A stretch of 64,000 nucleotides of DNA from Rhodocyclales bacterium (GTDB lineage Bacteria > Pseudomonadota > Gammaproteobacteria > Burkholderiales > Rhodocyclaceae), in the NCBI GenBank assembly GCA_003105015.1, contig PQAF01000003.1, positions 199,660 to 263,659 on the forward strand, written 5' to 3'. Below the pieces are notes generated by a model that was not told the origin of the DNA, did not search any database, and saw nothing but the letters and a program-made list of their open reading frames with translations. Positions 11,181-25,285 of this stretch are shown here, one piece after another; position 1 is the first letter of the stretch, and each line of letters begins with the position of its first letter. The translations under genes and the position numbers were made by a program.

Positions 11181-12184
11181 TTCAGGAGATCCGCCAAGGT
11201 TTTCGGCCGCAGCCAGAACCGCCAGAGGTCGCCGGCATCCAGTGTGACGTCGACTACGACCTCGTCGCCGAGGGCGGTGAGGCGCAGGCCGTGGGTGCGG
11301 CGCGCCTTCAATGCGGCGAGCGACGGTGCGAACCAGCGCGCCTCCAGTTCTTCCAGGCCGCTGCGCCAGGCGGTGGCATCCAGTCCCTGCGCGGCCTCGG
11401 CCAGAACGTCGAGAAAAGTCAGTCCCTGCGACACGGCGCTGTCGAAGCGCTCGGGAACCGGCGCGGCGGGCACGCCGGCCAGCTTCGCCAGGCCGCGCGC
11501 CTGCGGGTGGTCGGCCTGCACGTGCGGCGCCGGCGCCCGGGCGGCGCCGGGCAGGACGCCGGCGCCCCACGGCCACAGGCTGTTCGCCGTCGGGCGTCCC
11601 GCCGCCTCGCGTGCGGCGTTCAGCGGATGGTTGTGCAGCAGCACCTGCGCCTCGTTGATGAGGCGCCGCCAGTCGCGCGCATCCTCGCCCTGCGGCAGGA
11701 AGGGCTCGAGCGTGCGCCCGGCGACCGCTGCGGGCGAATGCGTGACGATGCGCGGCGCCCGCCTGGCCCGCAGGTACCAGCGCCGCGGATGGGGGGTGAG
11801 GAATTCGCCGAAGTCGGCGAGGTGGGCGTTCAGGGCGGCGGCGAGCTGCGCCGCCTCGTCCAGGGAGAGGTCCGGCCCGGCCGCATCGACGACGAGGGTG
11901 TTGCGCGAGAAGCGCAGGTGCACCGGATCGGCGCACAGCCAGGTATCGCCGCCGGGATCATGCCCTTCGCCGAGCAGGCGCAGGGCGCCAATGGGTAATT
12001 CCCGCAACTCTTCTCCCGCGACGCCGAAAGCCTCGCACAGCCAGCGCTCGGCAGACACGGCGGGCCGGCGCACGCGGCGGCCGCGGCCGAGCAGTGCGTG
12101 GAGCGCTGGCAGTTCGAGCCCGCGCGTGACCTCGGCGATGGAATCTTTCGGCCAGAGCAGGCCCGGAACGACGAGATGAATCAT
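11177..12184 (-). CDS. Conserved phosphoglycerate-mutase-like/COG4255-type cytoplasmic protein
   Basis: MIHLVVPGLLWPKDSIAEVTRGLELPALHALLGRG...; TANSLWPWGAGVLPG resembles cofactor-independent PGM-like proteins; ATGA overlap with recJ. Confidence 0.6.
   Translation of the reverse strand: MIHLVVPGLLWPKDSIAEVTRGLELPALHALLGRGRRVRRPAVSAERWLCEAFGVAGEELRELPIGALRLLGEGHDPGGDTWLCADPVHLRFSRNTLVVDAAGPDLSLDEAAQLAAALNAHLADFGEFLTPHPRRWYLRARRAPRIVTHSPAAVAGRTLEPFLPQGEDARDWRRLINEAQVLLHNHPLNAAREAAGRPTANSLWPWGAGVLPGAARAPAPHVQADHPQARGLAKLAGVPAAPVPERFDSAVSQGLTFLDVLAEAAQGLDATAWRSGLEELEARWFAPSLAALKARRTHGLRLTALGDEVVVDVTLDAGDLWRFWLRPKTLADLLK
11414..11437 (-). repeat. GACTGACTTTT motif copy 3 (in PGM-like gene), full consensus
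   Basis: Gene sense GCCGTGTCGCAGGGACTGACTTTT encodes AVSQGLTF. Confidence 0.95.
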
Positions 12185-12206
12185 CCAAGGGATGTTAACA
12201 TAGCGC

Positions 12207-13440
12207 ATGCAGTATGAACTCTTCATCGGCCTGCGCTACACCCGCGCCAAGCGGCGCAACCATTTCATCTCCTTCATCTCGCTGATCTCGATGTGCGGTA
12301 TCGCGCTCGGCGTGATGGCGCTGATCGTCGTGCTGTCGGTGATGAACGGCTTCCAGAAGGAGCTGCGCACGCGCATCCTCGGCGTCGCCTCGCACGTGCA
12401 GATCTCCGGCCGAGGCGGCGAGCTGGCGGCCTGGCAGCAGGTGGCCGAGCAGGCGTCGAAGCACAAACAGGTGCTGGCGGCGGCGCCCTACGTCGCCGCC
12501 CAGGGCATGCTGTCCTTCGACCAGACGGTGCGCGGCGCCCTGGTGCGCGGCGTGCTGCCGGATGCCGAGGAGCAGGTCGCCGAGTTCAACCGCCACATGC
12601 GCGGCGGCTCGATGCAGCTCCTCAAGCCGGGCGAGTTCGGCATCGTCCTCGGTGGCGAGCTGGCGCGCGCGCTCCAGGTGTTCACCGGCGACAAGGTGAC
12701 CCTGATCGCGCCGCAGGGCCTGGTGACGCCGGCGGCGATCCTGCCGCGCCTGAAGCAGTTCAGGGTGGTCGGCATCTTCGAGGCCGGCATGTACGAGTAC
12801 GACTCGGGCCTGGCGCTGATCCACCTCGCCGACGCGCAGGCGCTCTACCGCATGGAGGACCGCGTCTCCGGCGTGCGTCTGAAGCTCGACGACCTCTTCG
12901 CCGCGCCGCGCGTGGCGCGCGAGCTGCTGCAACTGGTGGAGGGCGACGTCTTCATCGCCGACTGGACGCGCAGCCACGCCAACTTCTTCCGCGCCGTGCA
13001 GATCGAGAAGAACGTGATGTTCATCATCCTGCTGCTGATCGTCGCCGTCGCCGCCTTCAACATCGTGTCCACGCTGGTGATGGCGGTCACCGACAAGGAG
13101 TCCGACATCGCCATCCTGCGCACGTTGGGGGCGAGCCCGGGCAGCATCATGCAGGTGTTCATCGTGCAGGGCGCGCTGATCGGCGTCATCGGCCTGGCGC
13201 TCGGCCTCGCCGGCGGCGTCGCCCTGGCGCTCAACATCGACGTCGTGGTGCCGGCCATCGAGCGGCTGTTCAACACGCAGTTCCTCGCCAAGGAGGTGTA
13301 CTACATCTCCGAGCTGCCCTCCGACCTGCAGTGGCGCGACGTCGGCATCATCGCCGCCGTGTCCTTCGCACTGACCTTGCTGGCGACGCTGTATCCGAGC
13401 TGGCGCGCCTCGCGCGTGAATCCTGCGGAAGCCTTGCGTT

Positions 13441-13448
<8 letters not shown>
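12207..13448 (+). CDS. lolC: Lipoprotein-releasing ABC transporter permease (LolC/LolE family)
   Basis: [54 protein letters not shown] and C-terminal FtsX-type domain. Confidence 0.94.
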
Positions 13449-14121
<673 letters not shown>

Positions 14122-14136
<15 letters not shown>

Positions 14137-14673
14137 ACTGCGGCGCCGGCGCCGCTGGCGCCAGGACCATAGCAGGTACGAACGCCACGCCACGCGCACG
14201 ACGAAGTAGCCGGTCGCCGCCAGCAGCGAGGCGAGCAGCACCAGCCCGAGCGCCAGCGGCTTGCCCAGGTGCGCCATCCAGTCGGCCAGGGCCAGCACCC
14301 AGGCCCACATGCCCTCCGTCCCCCATTCGGGCGGCGCGACGAACTCGCCGCCGCCGGCGCCGGGAACCAGCCGGCCGAGCCCGTAGGCGGCGAAGTAGAG
14401 CGGCACGATGGTGAAGGGGTTGGTGTAGAAGGTCGTGAGCAAAGCCAGCGGCAGGTTGACGCGGAAGACCACCGCGCCGATGGCGGCGCCGAGCATCTGG
14501 AAGGGGCCGGGGATCAGGCCGCAGAACAGGCCGACCGCCACGCCGCCGGCCGCCGAATGGCGGTTGAGGTGCCACAGCCGCGGGTGAAGCAGGGTGTTCT
14601 CGAACGGTGCCAGCCAGCGGTTCGCGCGGACGGCCTCGTGGTCGGGAAGTATTTTGCGGAGTTTCTTGCGCAT
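14122..14673 (-). CDS. DUF2062 domain membrane protein
   Basis: [60 protein letters not shown]...[14 protein letters not shown] is the DUF2062 signature. Confidence 0.88.
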
Positions 14674-14746
14674 CGCGATCGGGGCTTTTCCTGGGCCATT
14701 GTAGCGAATCGGCGGCGCGGCGCTGCAAAGGCCGTAGAATCCGCTT

Positions 14747-17086
14747 ATGCGCATGTCAATTCTCGCCTTCGCCGCCGGCGTCTGGGTGCTGCAGCAACAG
14801 GCCGCCTTGCCGGGCTGGAACGTGCTGGCGGGGCTGGCCGCCGTGTCGGCGGGACTGACTTTTGCCGTCCTGAAACTGCGCTTCGGCGGAAGGCGGGCGC
14901 TGGCGGTCATGGCGGCGGCGCTGGCGGGCTTTGCCTGGGCGGCGGCGCTCGGACAGGCACGCCTGGCCGATGCCCTGCCTGAGGCGAACGAGGGCCGAGA
15001 CATCCGCGTTACCGGCGTCGTCGCCGGCCTGCCGCAGGCCTACGAGAACGGCGTGCGCTTCGACTTTGCCGTCGAAAGTTCGGATGCGGCCGTGCCGTCG
15101 CGCATCTCGCTCGCCTGGTACCGCGGCTGGCGCCTGGAAGAGAGCGACGAGTGGCACGCCCTGCAGGAGCTGCACGCCGGCGAGCGTTGGCAGCTTGTGG
15201 TGCGTTTGAAGCGTCCGCACGGCAACCTCAACCCGCAGGGCTTCGACTACGAGGCCTGGCTGTTCGAGCGCGGCGTGCGCGCCACCGGCTATGTGCGCGC
15301 CGACGACGGCAACCGGCGCCTGGCGGCCTTCGTCGCGCGGCCGGCCCATGTCGTCGAACGGCTGCGCGAGGCGGTCCGCGCGCGCTTCCTGCGCGCGCTG
15401 CCGGAACACGACTACGCCGGCGTGCTGGTGGCGCTGGCGGTGGGCGACCAGCGCGCCATCGACGGCGGCCTCTGGCAGATCTTCGCGCGCACCGGCATCT
15501 CGCATTTGATGTCGATCTCCGGCCTGCACGTCACCATGGTGGCGGCGCTCGGCGCCTGGCTGGTCTCGTTCTTCTGGCGCCGCCGCCCCGCGCTGATGCT
15601 GCGCCTGCCGGCGCAGAAGGCCGCCGCCGCGGCGGGCTGGGCGACGGCCTTCGCCTATTGCCTGCTGGCCGGCTTCGGCGTGCCGGCGCAGCGCACGCTG
15701 TTCATGCTGTCGGTGGTGGCGCTGGCGCTGTGGCTGGGGCGCGCCGCCTCCGGCAGCCGCGTCCTGGCGCTGGCGCTCCTGCTGGTGCTGCTGGCCGATC
15801 CCTGGGCGGTGCTCTCGGCGGGCTTCTGGCTCTCCTTCGGCGCCGTGGCGCTGCTCTTCTTCGTATCGAGCGGCCGCCTGGCGCCGCGCCACTGGCTGGC
15901 CGAATGGGGCCGCGCGCAGTGGGCGGTGACCCTCGGCCTGATCCCGGCGCTGCTGGCGCTGTTCCAGCAGTTCTCCCTCGTTTCGCCGATCGCCAATGCG
16001 GTCGCCATCCCCGTCGTCAGCTTCGTCGTCACGCCGCTGGCGCTGATCGCCGCCGTGCTGCCCTTCGATGCGCTCCTGCTGCTGGCGCACCAGATCCTCG
16101 CCGGGCTGATGGCCTTCGTCGAATGGCTGGCCGGGCTGCCGCTGGCGGTGTGGCAGCAGCATGCGCCGCCGGTCTGGGCGGTCGGGCTGGCCGCGCTCGG
16201 CTGCGCCTGGTTGCTGCTGCCGCGCGGCTTTCCCGCGCGCGGCGTCGGCGCGCTGCTGATCTTCCCGCTGGTGCTGGTCGAACCGGCGCGACCGGCCGTG
16301 GGCGAGTTGCGCCTGACAGTGCTCGACGTCGGCCAGGGACTCGCCGTGCATGCGCAGACGGCTTCGCACGACCTCGTCTACGACACCGGGCCGCAGTTCT
16401 CGCCGGACGCCAACAGCGGCAACCGCATCCTGCTGCCCTACCTGCGCGCCGCCGGCGTGCGGCGGCTCGACGGGCTGATCCTCACCCACGAGGACAAGGA
16501 CCATTCCGGCGGCGCGCTGTCGCTGCTCGACGGCCTGCCGGTGGCGTGGACCTCGAGTTCCCTGCCCGACGACCACCCCTTCCGCGAGGCGCCCGGCCAC
16601 CGGACTTGCATCGACGGCCAGGCCTGGGAGTGGGACGGCGTGCGCTTCGAGATGCTGCACCCGGAGGCAACCGGCTACGCATCCGCGAAGCGCAAGAGCA
16701 ACGACATGTCCTGCGTGCTCAAGGTGAGCTCGGCGTACGGCAGCGCGCTGCTCACCGGCGACATTGAAACCATTTCCGAACAGGCCCTGTCGAAGCGGCA
16801 AGGCGAGCGGCTGCGGGCGGATGTCCTCCTGGCGCCGCACCACGGCAGCCGCACCTCGTCGTCGCCGGAGTTTCTCGCGGCGGTGGGGGCGGAGACGGTG
16901 GTCTTTCCGGTCGGCTACCGCAACCGCTTCCGCCATCCGAACGAGGCGGTGTGGCGGCGCTACGAAGAGACGGGCGCACAGCTGCTGCGCACCGACCGCG
17001 ACGGCGCCGTCACGGTCGAGTTCGCCGTGCCGCGGCGGCTGACTTTCGAGCGCGCGGCGCGACGGCGCTACTGGCACGGACGATGA
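14747..17086 (+). CDS. comEC: DNA internalization competence protein ComEC/Rec2
   Basis: 779 aa; FARTGISHLMSISGLHVTMVAALG competence domain, polytopic membrane core, C-terminal metallo-beta-lactamase LTVLDVGQGLAVHAQT...LTHEDKDHSGG. Confidence 0.96.
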   Translation: MRMSILAFAAGVWVLQQQAALPGWNVLAGLAAVSAGLTFAVLKLRFGGRRALAVMAAALAGFAWAAALGQARLADALPEANEGRDIRVTGVVAGLPQAYENGVRFDFAVESSDAAVPSRISLAWYRGWRLEESDEWHALQELHAGERWQLVVRLKRPHGNLNPQGFDYEAWLFERGVRATGYVRADDGNRRLAAFVARPAHVVERLREAVRARFLRALPEHDYAGVLVALAVGDQRAIDGGLWQIFARTGISHLMSISGLHVTMVAALGAWLVSFFWRRRPALMLRLPAQKAAAAAGWATAFAYCLLAGFGVPAQRTLFMLSVVALALWLGRAASGSRVLALALLLVLLADPWAVLSAGFWLSFGAVALLFFVSSGRLAPRHWLAEWGRAQWAVTLGLIPALLALFQQFSLVSPIANAVAIPVVSFVVTPLALIAAVLPFDALLLLAHQILAGLMAFVEWLAGLPLAVWQQHAPPVWAVGLAALGCAWLLLPRGFPARGVGALLIFPLVLVEPARPAVGELRLTVLDVGQGLAVHAQTASHDLVYDTGPQFSPDANSGNRILLPYLRAAGVRRLDGLILTHEDKDHSGGALSLLDGLPVAWTSSSLPDDHPFREAPGHRTCIDGQAWEWDGVRFEMLHPEATGYASAKRKSNDMSCVLKVSSAYGSALLTGDIETISEQALSKRQGERLRADVLLAPHHGSRTSSSPEFLAAVGAETVVFPVGYRNRFRHPNEAVWRRYEETGAQLLRTDRDGAVTVEFAVPRRLTFERAARRRYWHGR
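14840..14863 (+). repeat. GACTGACTTTT motif copy 4 (5' end of comEC)
   Basis: GCCGTGTCGGCGGGACTGACTTTT encodes AVSAGLTF. Confidence 0.93.
17024..17047 (+). repeat. GACTGACTTTT motif copy 5 (3' end of comEC), variant
   Basis: GCCGTGCCGCGGCGGCTGACTTTC encodes AVPRRLTF. Confidence 0.75.
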
Positions 17087-17604
17087 GATTGAAAGAGAAT
17101 GCGGACATGCTCAAGAAACTGATGTTGCTCGCCGCGCTGGCGTCCCCCCTTTGCGCGCATGCGGAAACCCTGTCGCCGGTGGAGGTTTTCGTGCCGAAGG
17201 TGTGCCTGTCCTGCATCGACTGGGCCGAGCACCTGCGCCAGAACGGCTTCAAGGTCACGGTGAAGGAAGCCGACGACATGGACGCGGTGAAGCGCCGCTT
17301 CAAGGTGCCGGCCGACGTCGAGTCGCGCATGACCGCGCGCGTCGCGGGGTATTTCGTCGAAGGCCACGTGCCGGCCGAGGACATCAAGGACCTGCTCAAG
17401 GAAAAACCGAAGGCGCGCGGCCTGGCCGTGCCGGGCCTGCCGATGGGCGCGCCGGGACGCGAGCCGACCGGCGCCGACGGCAGCTGCGAGAGCGGCTGCA
17501 TCATCCTCGACCAGGGCAGCGGCGAGCGCATCGCCCGCCGCGAGTTCTTCGACACCCTGCTGGTACTGCCGGACGGCCGCACCAAGGTGTGGGCGCGGCA
17601 CTAG
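17083..17604 (+). CDS. DUF411 periplasmic metal-binding-type protein
   Basis: Signal peptide MLKKLMLLAALASPLCAHAE; VFVPKVCLSCIDWAEHLRQNGFKV and GLPMGAPGRE fit DUF411; start could also be 17107. Confidence 0.85.
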   Translation: MRLKENADMLKKLMLLAALASPLCAHAETLSPVEVFVPKVCLSCIDWAEHLRQNGFKVTVKEADDMDAVKRRFKVPADVESRMTARVAGYFVEGHVPAEDIKDLLKEKPKARGLAVPGLPMGAPGREPTGADGSCESGCIILDQGSGERIARREFFDTLLVLPDGRTKVWARH

Positions 17605-18884
17605 CCGAATAGCTCGGCGAACATCCCTTTCGCCCAGTCGACGTCCTCCCCGCGCGGGTTGAAGTCGGCGTCCTGCTTCGTTGTCTGCACGATCATGCCG
17701 TCGCCGCGGATGCGGTAATGGGTGCCGATGCGCAGCGATTCCTGCGGCGACAGCCGCGCCGTGACGAAGCAGCTGCTCTCCGGCAGCAGCGTCTCCGGCG
17801 CCTGGCCGCGCGAACGGGCGGCGATCTCCTGCGCGGCGATGCGGCCGAGGCGCGCCGCCAGGTGCCCGCTCTTCGGATAGTGGCCGAAGAGCGACGAGGC
17901 GCGGTCGATCAGGTCGCCGACGAGGAACACCCGTTCGTCGCCGGCGGCATTGAGGTGCAGCGGGTCCTGCGCCGCCCAGCCGGTGGGCTTGCCCTGCGCA
18001 TCGCGGCCGATCAGCCCGGCCTGCCAGGCGAGGTCGCCGGCCTGCTGCGGCGGCATGAGCAGGGCGTCGTCGAAGCGGAGGTCGTCGAACTCGGTGGAGA
18101 GGGTCTTCGCGAACGGGTCCACCGACTTGATGCGTGCGTGCGGCAGCACCGTGACCTGGTCCTTGTACTGCTCCTCGAAGACGTCGGCGAAGCGCTGCGG
18201 CGGCGGATTCGGGTCGAGCAAAGTCAGTCGCCCCGGCACGGCGCGCGTCTTGAAGAGATGGGCGATCACCAGCGCCCGCTCGTAGGGCGCCGGCTGGCAG
18301 CGGAAGGGCGGCGGGGGGATCGTCATGACCAGATCGCCCCCCTTGAAGGCGTCGAGCTTGGCTTTCAGGGCGCGGAATTCCCCGCCCGGCGTGTACGCAC
18401 AGAAGAAGCGCTGCCGCGCCGCGTCGGCGGCGCGGCCGTCGTCGCCGAACCAGGCGGCGTAGTCGTGGCGGATGCCGACCGCCAGCACCAGCCAGTCGTA
18501 GTCGAGCGTGCCGGCCGCGGTGTGCACGCGGCGCGCGTCGCGGTCGATGGCGGTGGCTTCGGCCTGGAGGAAGGCGTAGCCGTAGGCCCGTGCCGCGGCC
18601 CGGTAGTCGTGCGTCAGCAGCTTTTCATCCACCAGCCCGGCCAGCCACTTGTTCGACAGCGGCATGGAGAAGAAGGACGGGTTGCGTTCCAGCAGCACCA
18701 CCTCGAGTTCCGGCGCCAGCGCGCGCAAGTGGCGCGCCGCCGACAGTCCGCCCCAGCCGCCGCCGACGACCACCGCGCGCCGGCCCCTCGAAGGAGGAAG
18801 AAGGGGCGGCGCCTGTTGCGCGAACAGCGGCGCGGCGCAGGCGGCGAGGGCGGAGGCGAGGAAATTCCGGCGGGTCGGCTTCAT
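17601..18884 (-). CDS. FAD-dependent oxidoreductase, flavocytochrome c sulfide dehydrogenase flavoprotein-like
   Basis: Twin-Arg-like N-terminus MKPTRRNFLASALAACAAPLFAQ; RRAVVVGGGWGGLSAARHLRAL; VFLVGDLIDRASSLFGHYPKSGHLA. Confidence 0.8.
   Translation of the reverse strand: MKPTRRNFLASALAACAAPLFAQQAPPLLPPSRGRRAVVVGGGWGGLSAARHLRALAPELEVVLLERNPSFFSMPLSNKWLAGLVDEKLLTHDYRAAARAYGYAFLQAEATAIDRDARRVHTAAGTLDYDWLVLAVGIRHDYAAWFGDDGRAADAARQRFFCAYTPGGEFRALKAKLDAFKGGDLVMTIPPPPFRCQPAPYERALVIAHLFKTRAVPGRLTLLDPNPPPQRFADVFEEQYKDQVTVLPHARIKSVDPFAKTLSTEFDDLRFDDALLMPPQQAGDLAWQAGLIGRDAQGKPTGWAAQDPLHLNAAGDERVFLVGDLIDRASSLFGHYPKSGHLAARLGRIAAQEIAARSRGQAPETLLPESSCFVTARLSPQESLRIGTHYRIRGDGMIVQTTKQDADFNPRGEDVDWAKGMFAELFG
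18219..18242 (-). repeat. GACTGACTTTT motif copy 6 (in flavoprotein gene)
   Basis: Gene sense GCCGTGCCGGGGCGACTGACTTTG encodes AVPGRLTL. Confidence 0.85.
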
Positions 18885-18936
18885 GGGGGAAGTTTATCCG
18901 AACGAACTGCTAAACTTCGTGCAGAAGGAGATGCTC

Positions 18937-19794
18937 ATGAGCGAAATGCGCCAACACACCGTCCAGTGCCTCAGCCCCGGCGGCCTGCACCGCATGGCCT
19001 ACGTCGAGTGGGGCGATCCGCACAACCCGCGCGTGCTGGTCTGCGTGCACGGCCTCACCCGCAACGCGCGCGACTTCGATGTCCTGGCGCAGGCGCTGTC
19101 GGGGCACTACCGCGTCGTCTGTCCCGACGTCGTCGGCCGCGGCCGCAGCAACTGGCTGCGCCTCAAGGACCATTACCAGGTGCAGCAGTACGTTGCCGAT
19201 ATGGTGACGCTGATCGCGCGCCTAGGCGTGGACGAGGTGCACTGGGTCGGCACCTCGATGGGCGGCATGATCGGCATGGCGCTCGCCGCGCAGGCGGAGA
19301 CGCCGGTCACGCGGCTGGTGCTGAACGACGTCGGCCCGGTGATTTCCGCCGCGGCGGTGAAGCGCATCGGCGAATACGTCGGCCTGATGCCGCAGTTCGC
19401 CACCTTTCATGATGCCGAGCAGTACGTGCGACTGGTCAGCGCGCCTTTCGGCAAGCTGACCGATGCGCAATGGAAGCACCTCACCGAGCACGTCACGCGG
19501 CAGAAGGCCGACGGCGGCTACGAGTTCGTGTACGACCCGGGCATCGCCGAGCCCTTCCGCAAGGCGATGAACGACGAGGACGTCCTGCTCTGGCCGCTCT
19601 ACGACGCCATCCGCTGCCCGACCCTGGTGGTGCGCGGCGCCGAGTCCGACCTGCTCAGCCACGAGACCTGCCTGGAGATGGGCACGCGCGGCCCGAAGGC
19701 GCTGATCGCCGAAATCCCCGGCGTCGGCCACGCGCCGATGTTCCTCGATGAGGCGCAGATCGCGGTGGTGAAGGAGTTCCTGCTGGCAAAATGA
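18937..19794 (+). CDS. Alpha/beta hydrolase
   Basis: MSEMRQHTVQCLSPGGLHRMAYVEWGD; VLVCVHGLTRNARDFD; WVGTSMGGMIGMALA. Confidence 0.9.
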   Translation: MSEMRQHTVQCLSPGGLHRMAYVEWGDPHNPRVLVCVHGLTRNARDFDVLAQALSGHYRVVCPDVVGRGRSNWLRLKDHYQVQQYVADMVTLIARLGVDEVHWVGTSMGGMIGMALAAQAETPVTRLVLNDVGPVISAAAVKRIGEYVGLMPQFATFHDAEQYVRLVSAPFGKLTDAQWKHLTEHVTRQKADGGYEFVYDPGIAEPFRKAMNDEDVLLWPLYDAIRCPTLVVRGAESDLLSHETCLEMGTRGPKALIAEIPGVGHAPMFLDEAQIAVVKEFLLAK

Positions 19795-19814
19795 ACAACG
19801 GCGACCATTCGGTC

Positions 19815-19838
19815 GCCGTGTTGCAGGGACTGACTTTA
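19815..19838 (+). repeat. GACTGACTTTT motif copy 7 (intergenic, fused to hairpin GGCGACCATTCGGTCGCC)
   Basis: GCCGTGTTGCAGGGACTGACTTTA. Confidence 0.9.
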
Positions 19839-19849
19839 CCGAGGGCCGC

Positions 19850-21067
19850 TCAGTACGTCTCGATGTGATACCGGCTCTTTTCCCTGAGCTGCGGCAGCAG
19901 CTTGTCCCAGTCGCCGCCGTGCCGGCGGCAGACGTCGCGGAAGGCTTCGTCGACGCCCTTCTCCATGCCCTTCAGGCCGCACAGGTAGATGTAGCAGTTT
20001 TCGTCGTTGAGTTGGCGCCAGACGTCGTCGTGGCGGGCGCGGATGAGGTCCTGCACGTACTGCTTGGGCTGGCCGGGCACGCGCGAGAAGGCGAAGTTGA
20101 TGTCGATGAATTCCTTCGGCAGCTTCATCAGCGGGCCGAAGTAGGGCAGCTCGTCGGGCGCGCGGGCGCCGAAGAACAGCATCAGGCCGCCGCCTTCCTT
20201 GAGGTCGATGCGCCGGCGGCGCCGCTCGGTCATGGCGCGCATCGGCGCCGAGCCGGTGCCGGTGCAGATCATCATGAGCGAACTGCCGGGATGGTTCGGC
20301 ATCAGGAAGCTGGCGCCGAAGGGGCCGATCACCTGCACCTTGTCGCCCTTCTTCAGGTCGCACAGGTAGTTCGAGCAGACGCCCCTGGCGGGCTTGCCCG
20401 CGTGGTCCTCGGTGACGCGCTTCACCGTCAGCGCGCAGTTGTGGTAGCCGGGCCGCTCGCCGTCGCGCGGGCTGGCCACCGAATACAGGCGCACGTGGTG
20501 CGGACGCCCCTGCCCGTCGGTGCCGGGCGGAACGATGCCGATGTTCTGGCCTTCGAGCAGCGGGAAATGCACGCCGCCGAAGTCGAGCACGATGTGGCGG
20601 ATGTCGGCGCTGGCGCCCTCGCCGGTGAGGCGGAAGTTGCCGGCCACCGTGGCGGTGATCGGTCCCTTCTCGCTGTAGAGATTGACCGCCGGTTTCTCCG
20701 CAGACCACGGCGCGGCGACCGGGCCGCCCTGGCCGGCGGTGGCCTCGCTGGTCAGGCGCGCGACATCCTCCGGCTCGGCCGCGGCCGTCGCCACCGCCAC
20801 GGCGGCCGGCGCCGGCAGTTCGTCCCAGGAGAACTGCTCCTCCAGGGTCCAGGGCTTGCCGGGCGCGATCGGGAACCAGTTGTCGATTGCGCCGGTGGGG
20901 CAGGGCGGCACGCAGGCGCGGCAGTCGTTGCAGATGGCGGGATCCACGACGTAGTTGCGCGAATCGTGGGTGATCGCCTTGACCGGGCAGGTCTCCTCGC
21001 AAGTGTTGCAGCGGATGCAGATGCCCGGATCGATGAGGTGCTGCTTGGCGATGTCGGCGGTGCTCAT
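19850..21067 (-). CDS. boxA: Benzoyl-CoA 2,3-epoxidase, reductase component BoxA
   Basis: N-terminal 2[4Fe-4S] ([32 protein letters not shown]) fused to an FNR-type reductase; next to boxB. Confidence 0.95.
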   Translation of the reverse strand: MSTADIAKQHLIDPGICIRCNTCEETCPVKAITHDSRNYVVDPAICNDCRACVPPCPTGAIDNWFPIAPGKPWTLEEQFSWDELPAPAAVAVATAAAEPEDVARLTSEATAGQGGPVAAPWSAEKPAVNLYSEKGPITATVAGNFRLTGEGASADIRHIVLDFGGVHFPLLEGQNIGIVPPGTDGQGRPHHVRLYSVASPRDGERPGYHNCALTVKRVTEDHAGKPARGVCSNYLCDLKKGDKVQVIGPFGASFLMPNHPGSSLMMICTGTGSAPMRAMTERRRRRIDLKEGGGLMLFFGARAPDELPYFGPLMKLPKEFIDINFAFSRVPGQPKQYVQDLIRARHDDVWRQLNDENCYIYLCGLKGMEKGVDEAFRDVCRRHGGDWDKLLPQLREKSRYHIETY

Positions 21068-21093
21068 TCTGCCCTCCAATAACCAACACCTTT

Positions 21094-21171
21094 AACCACA
21101 GAGACACAGAGGCACAGAGAAAGCAGAAACTTCTCGCGTGTTCTTCTCTGTGTCTCTGTGCCTCTGTGGTT
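21094..21171. repeat. Long perfect inverted repeat (AACCACAGAGACACAGAGGCACAGAGAA... / ...TTCTCTGTGTCTCTGTGCCTCTGTGGTT) between boxB and boxA
   Basis: 28-base arms read as reverse complements with a ~22 nt loop. Confidence 0.95.
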
Positions 21172-21188
21172 CATGGTTTTGCTTTTGC

Positions 21189-22613
<1,425 letters not shown>

Positions 22614-22641
22614 TGTTTCTCTCCTGTTAGGCTGTCTGTAG

Positions 22642-22665
22642 CCCTCTCCCCCTCGGGGGAGAGGG
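22642..22665. repeat. Intercistronic palindrome CCCTCTCCCCCTCGGGGGAGAGGG between boxC and boxB
   Basis: Perfect hairpin arms visible. Confidence 0.85.
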
Positions 22666-22679
22666 TTTGGGTGAGGGGG

Positions 22680-24320
<1,641 letters not shown>

Positions 24321-24367
24321 CTCTCTGTGCCTCCGGTTTGGGGTTTTCAAGCTCCGGCCGGCACAGA

Positions 24368-24381
24368 TGCATTAAAGTGCA
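24368..24381. promoter_or_regulatory. TGCA-N6-TGCA candidate BoxR/BzdR operator between boxR and boxC
   Basis: TGCATTAAAGTGCA in the short boxR-boxC gap. Confidence 0.55.
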
Positions 24382-24391
24382 GACAGAAGCT

Positions 24392-25285
24392 TTAACTCGA
24401 AATATTGTACATATTCTGCAACTCTTCTTGACTTGCGTCAACTGTTTTGTTTGAGGTGTCAATTATGGCATCGGCCAGGCCATAAAGTTCGTTTCTTTCC
24501 GCGAGGATGCGACGCAAATCGGCCATGGCTTCCTCGCGCCCGGTCATCGGCCGCAGGTCGCCCTGGGCGATGACGCGCTGCATGTGTTCCTCCGGGCTGG
24601 CCTTGATCCATACGGTATAGCAGGCCGAGCGCAGCAACTCGTAGGTGGGCGGGTCATTGACGATGCCGCCGCCGGCGGCGATGACGACATGCTCATGGTG
24701 CTCGACGATGCGTTCCAGGCAGCGCTTCTCGAAGCGCCGGTAGGCGTTCTGGCCATAGAGCGAGAAGATCTCCGAGGCTGGCACGCCGGCTTCGCGCTCG
24801 ATCTCGTCGTCGAGTTCGACGAAGTGAACGCCGAGGCTCTCGGCCAGGCGCCGGCCGAGGGTGGACTTGCCGGCCCCGCGCAGGCCGATGAGGGCGATGC
24901 GGTGGCGCCGTTCGAGGGGATCCTGCTCGCCGAAGGCGCTGGACAGAATGGCTCTCGCCTGGGTCAGCTTCTTCGGCGAGAGCTTCTCCAGATACTGGAT
25001 CAGCAGGGTCAGTTCGATGGGGTGGCCGTCGCGTTCGCTGAGCAGTTCGGTCAGCGGCGTTTCGAGGGCGGCCGACACCTGGCGCAGGAGCAGGATGGAG
25101 ATGTTGCCCTGGCCGCTTTCGAGCTGGGCAAGATAGCGCTCGGAGACGCCGGACTTGGCCGCCAGCGCCTTGCGCGACAGGCCGTGGCGGGTGCGGGCAT
25201 CGCGGACGCGGGCACCCAGCTGTTGCAGGTAGGCCTGGTCGTCCTGCGGCGGCTCGGCAGGGGACGGGGACAGTTCGGCCGTCAT
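24392..25285 (-). CDS. boxR: BoxR/BzdR-type regulator (XRE HTH plus shikimate-kinase-like domain)
   Basis: HTH RTRHGLSRKALAAKSGVSERYLAQLESGQGNISI and P-loop IALIGLRGAGKSTLGRRLAESLGVHFVELD; adjacent to the box genes. Confidence 0.93.
   Translation of the reverse strand: MTAELSPSPAEPPQDDQAYLQQLGARVRDARTRHGLSRKALAAKSGVSERYLAQLESGQGNISILLLRQVSAALETPLTELLSERDGHPIELTLLIQYLEKLSPKKLTQARAILSSAFGEQDPLERRHRIALIGLRGAGKSTLGRRLAESLGVHFVELDDEIEREAGVPASEIFSLYGQNAYRRFEKRCLERIVEHHEHVVIAAGGGIVNDPPTYELLRSACYTVWIKASPEEHMQRVIAQGDLRPMTGREEAMADLRRILAERNELYGLADAIIDTSNKTVDASQEELQNMYNISS

Noticed and set aside
9489-11936. 815 aa ORF as a single fused protein
   Set aside because: RecJ begins at the ATG at 11180; the upstream part of the ORF is an off-frame read of the PGM-like gene.
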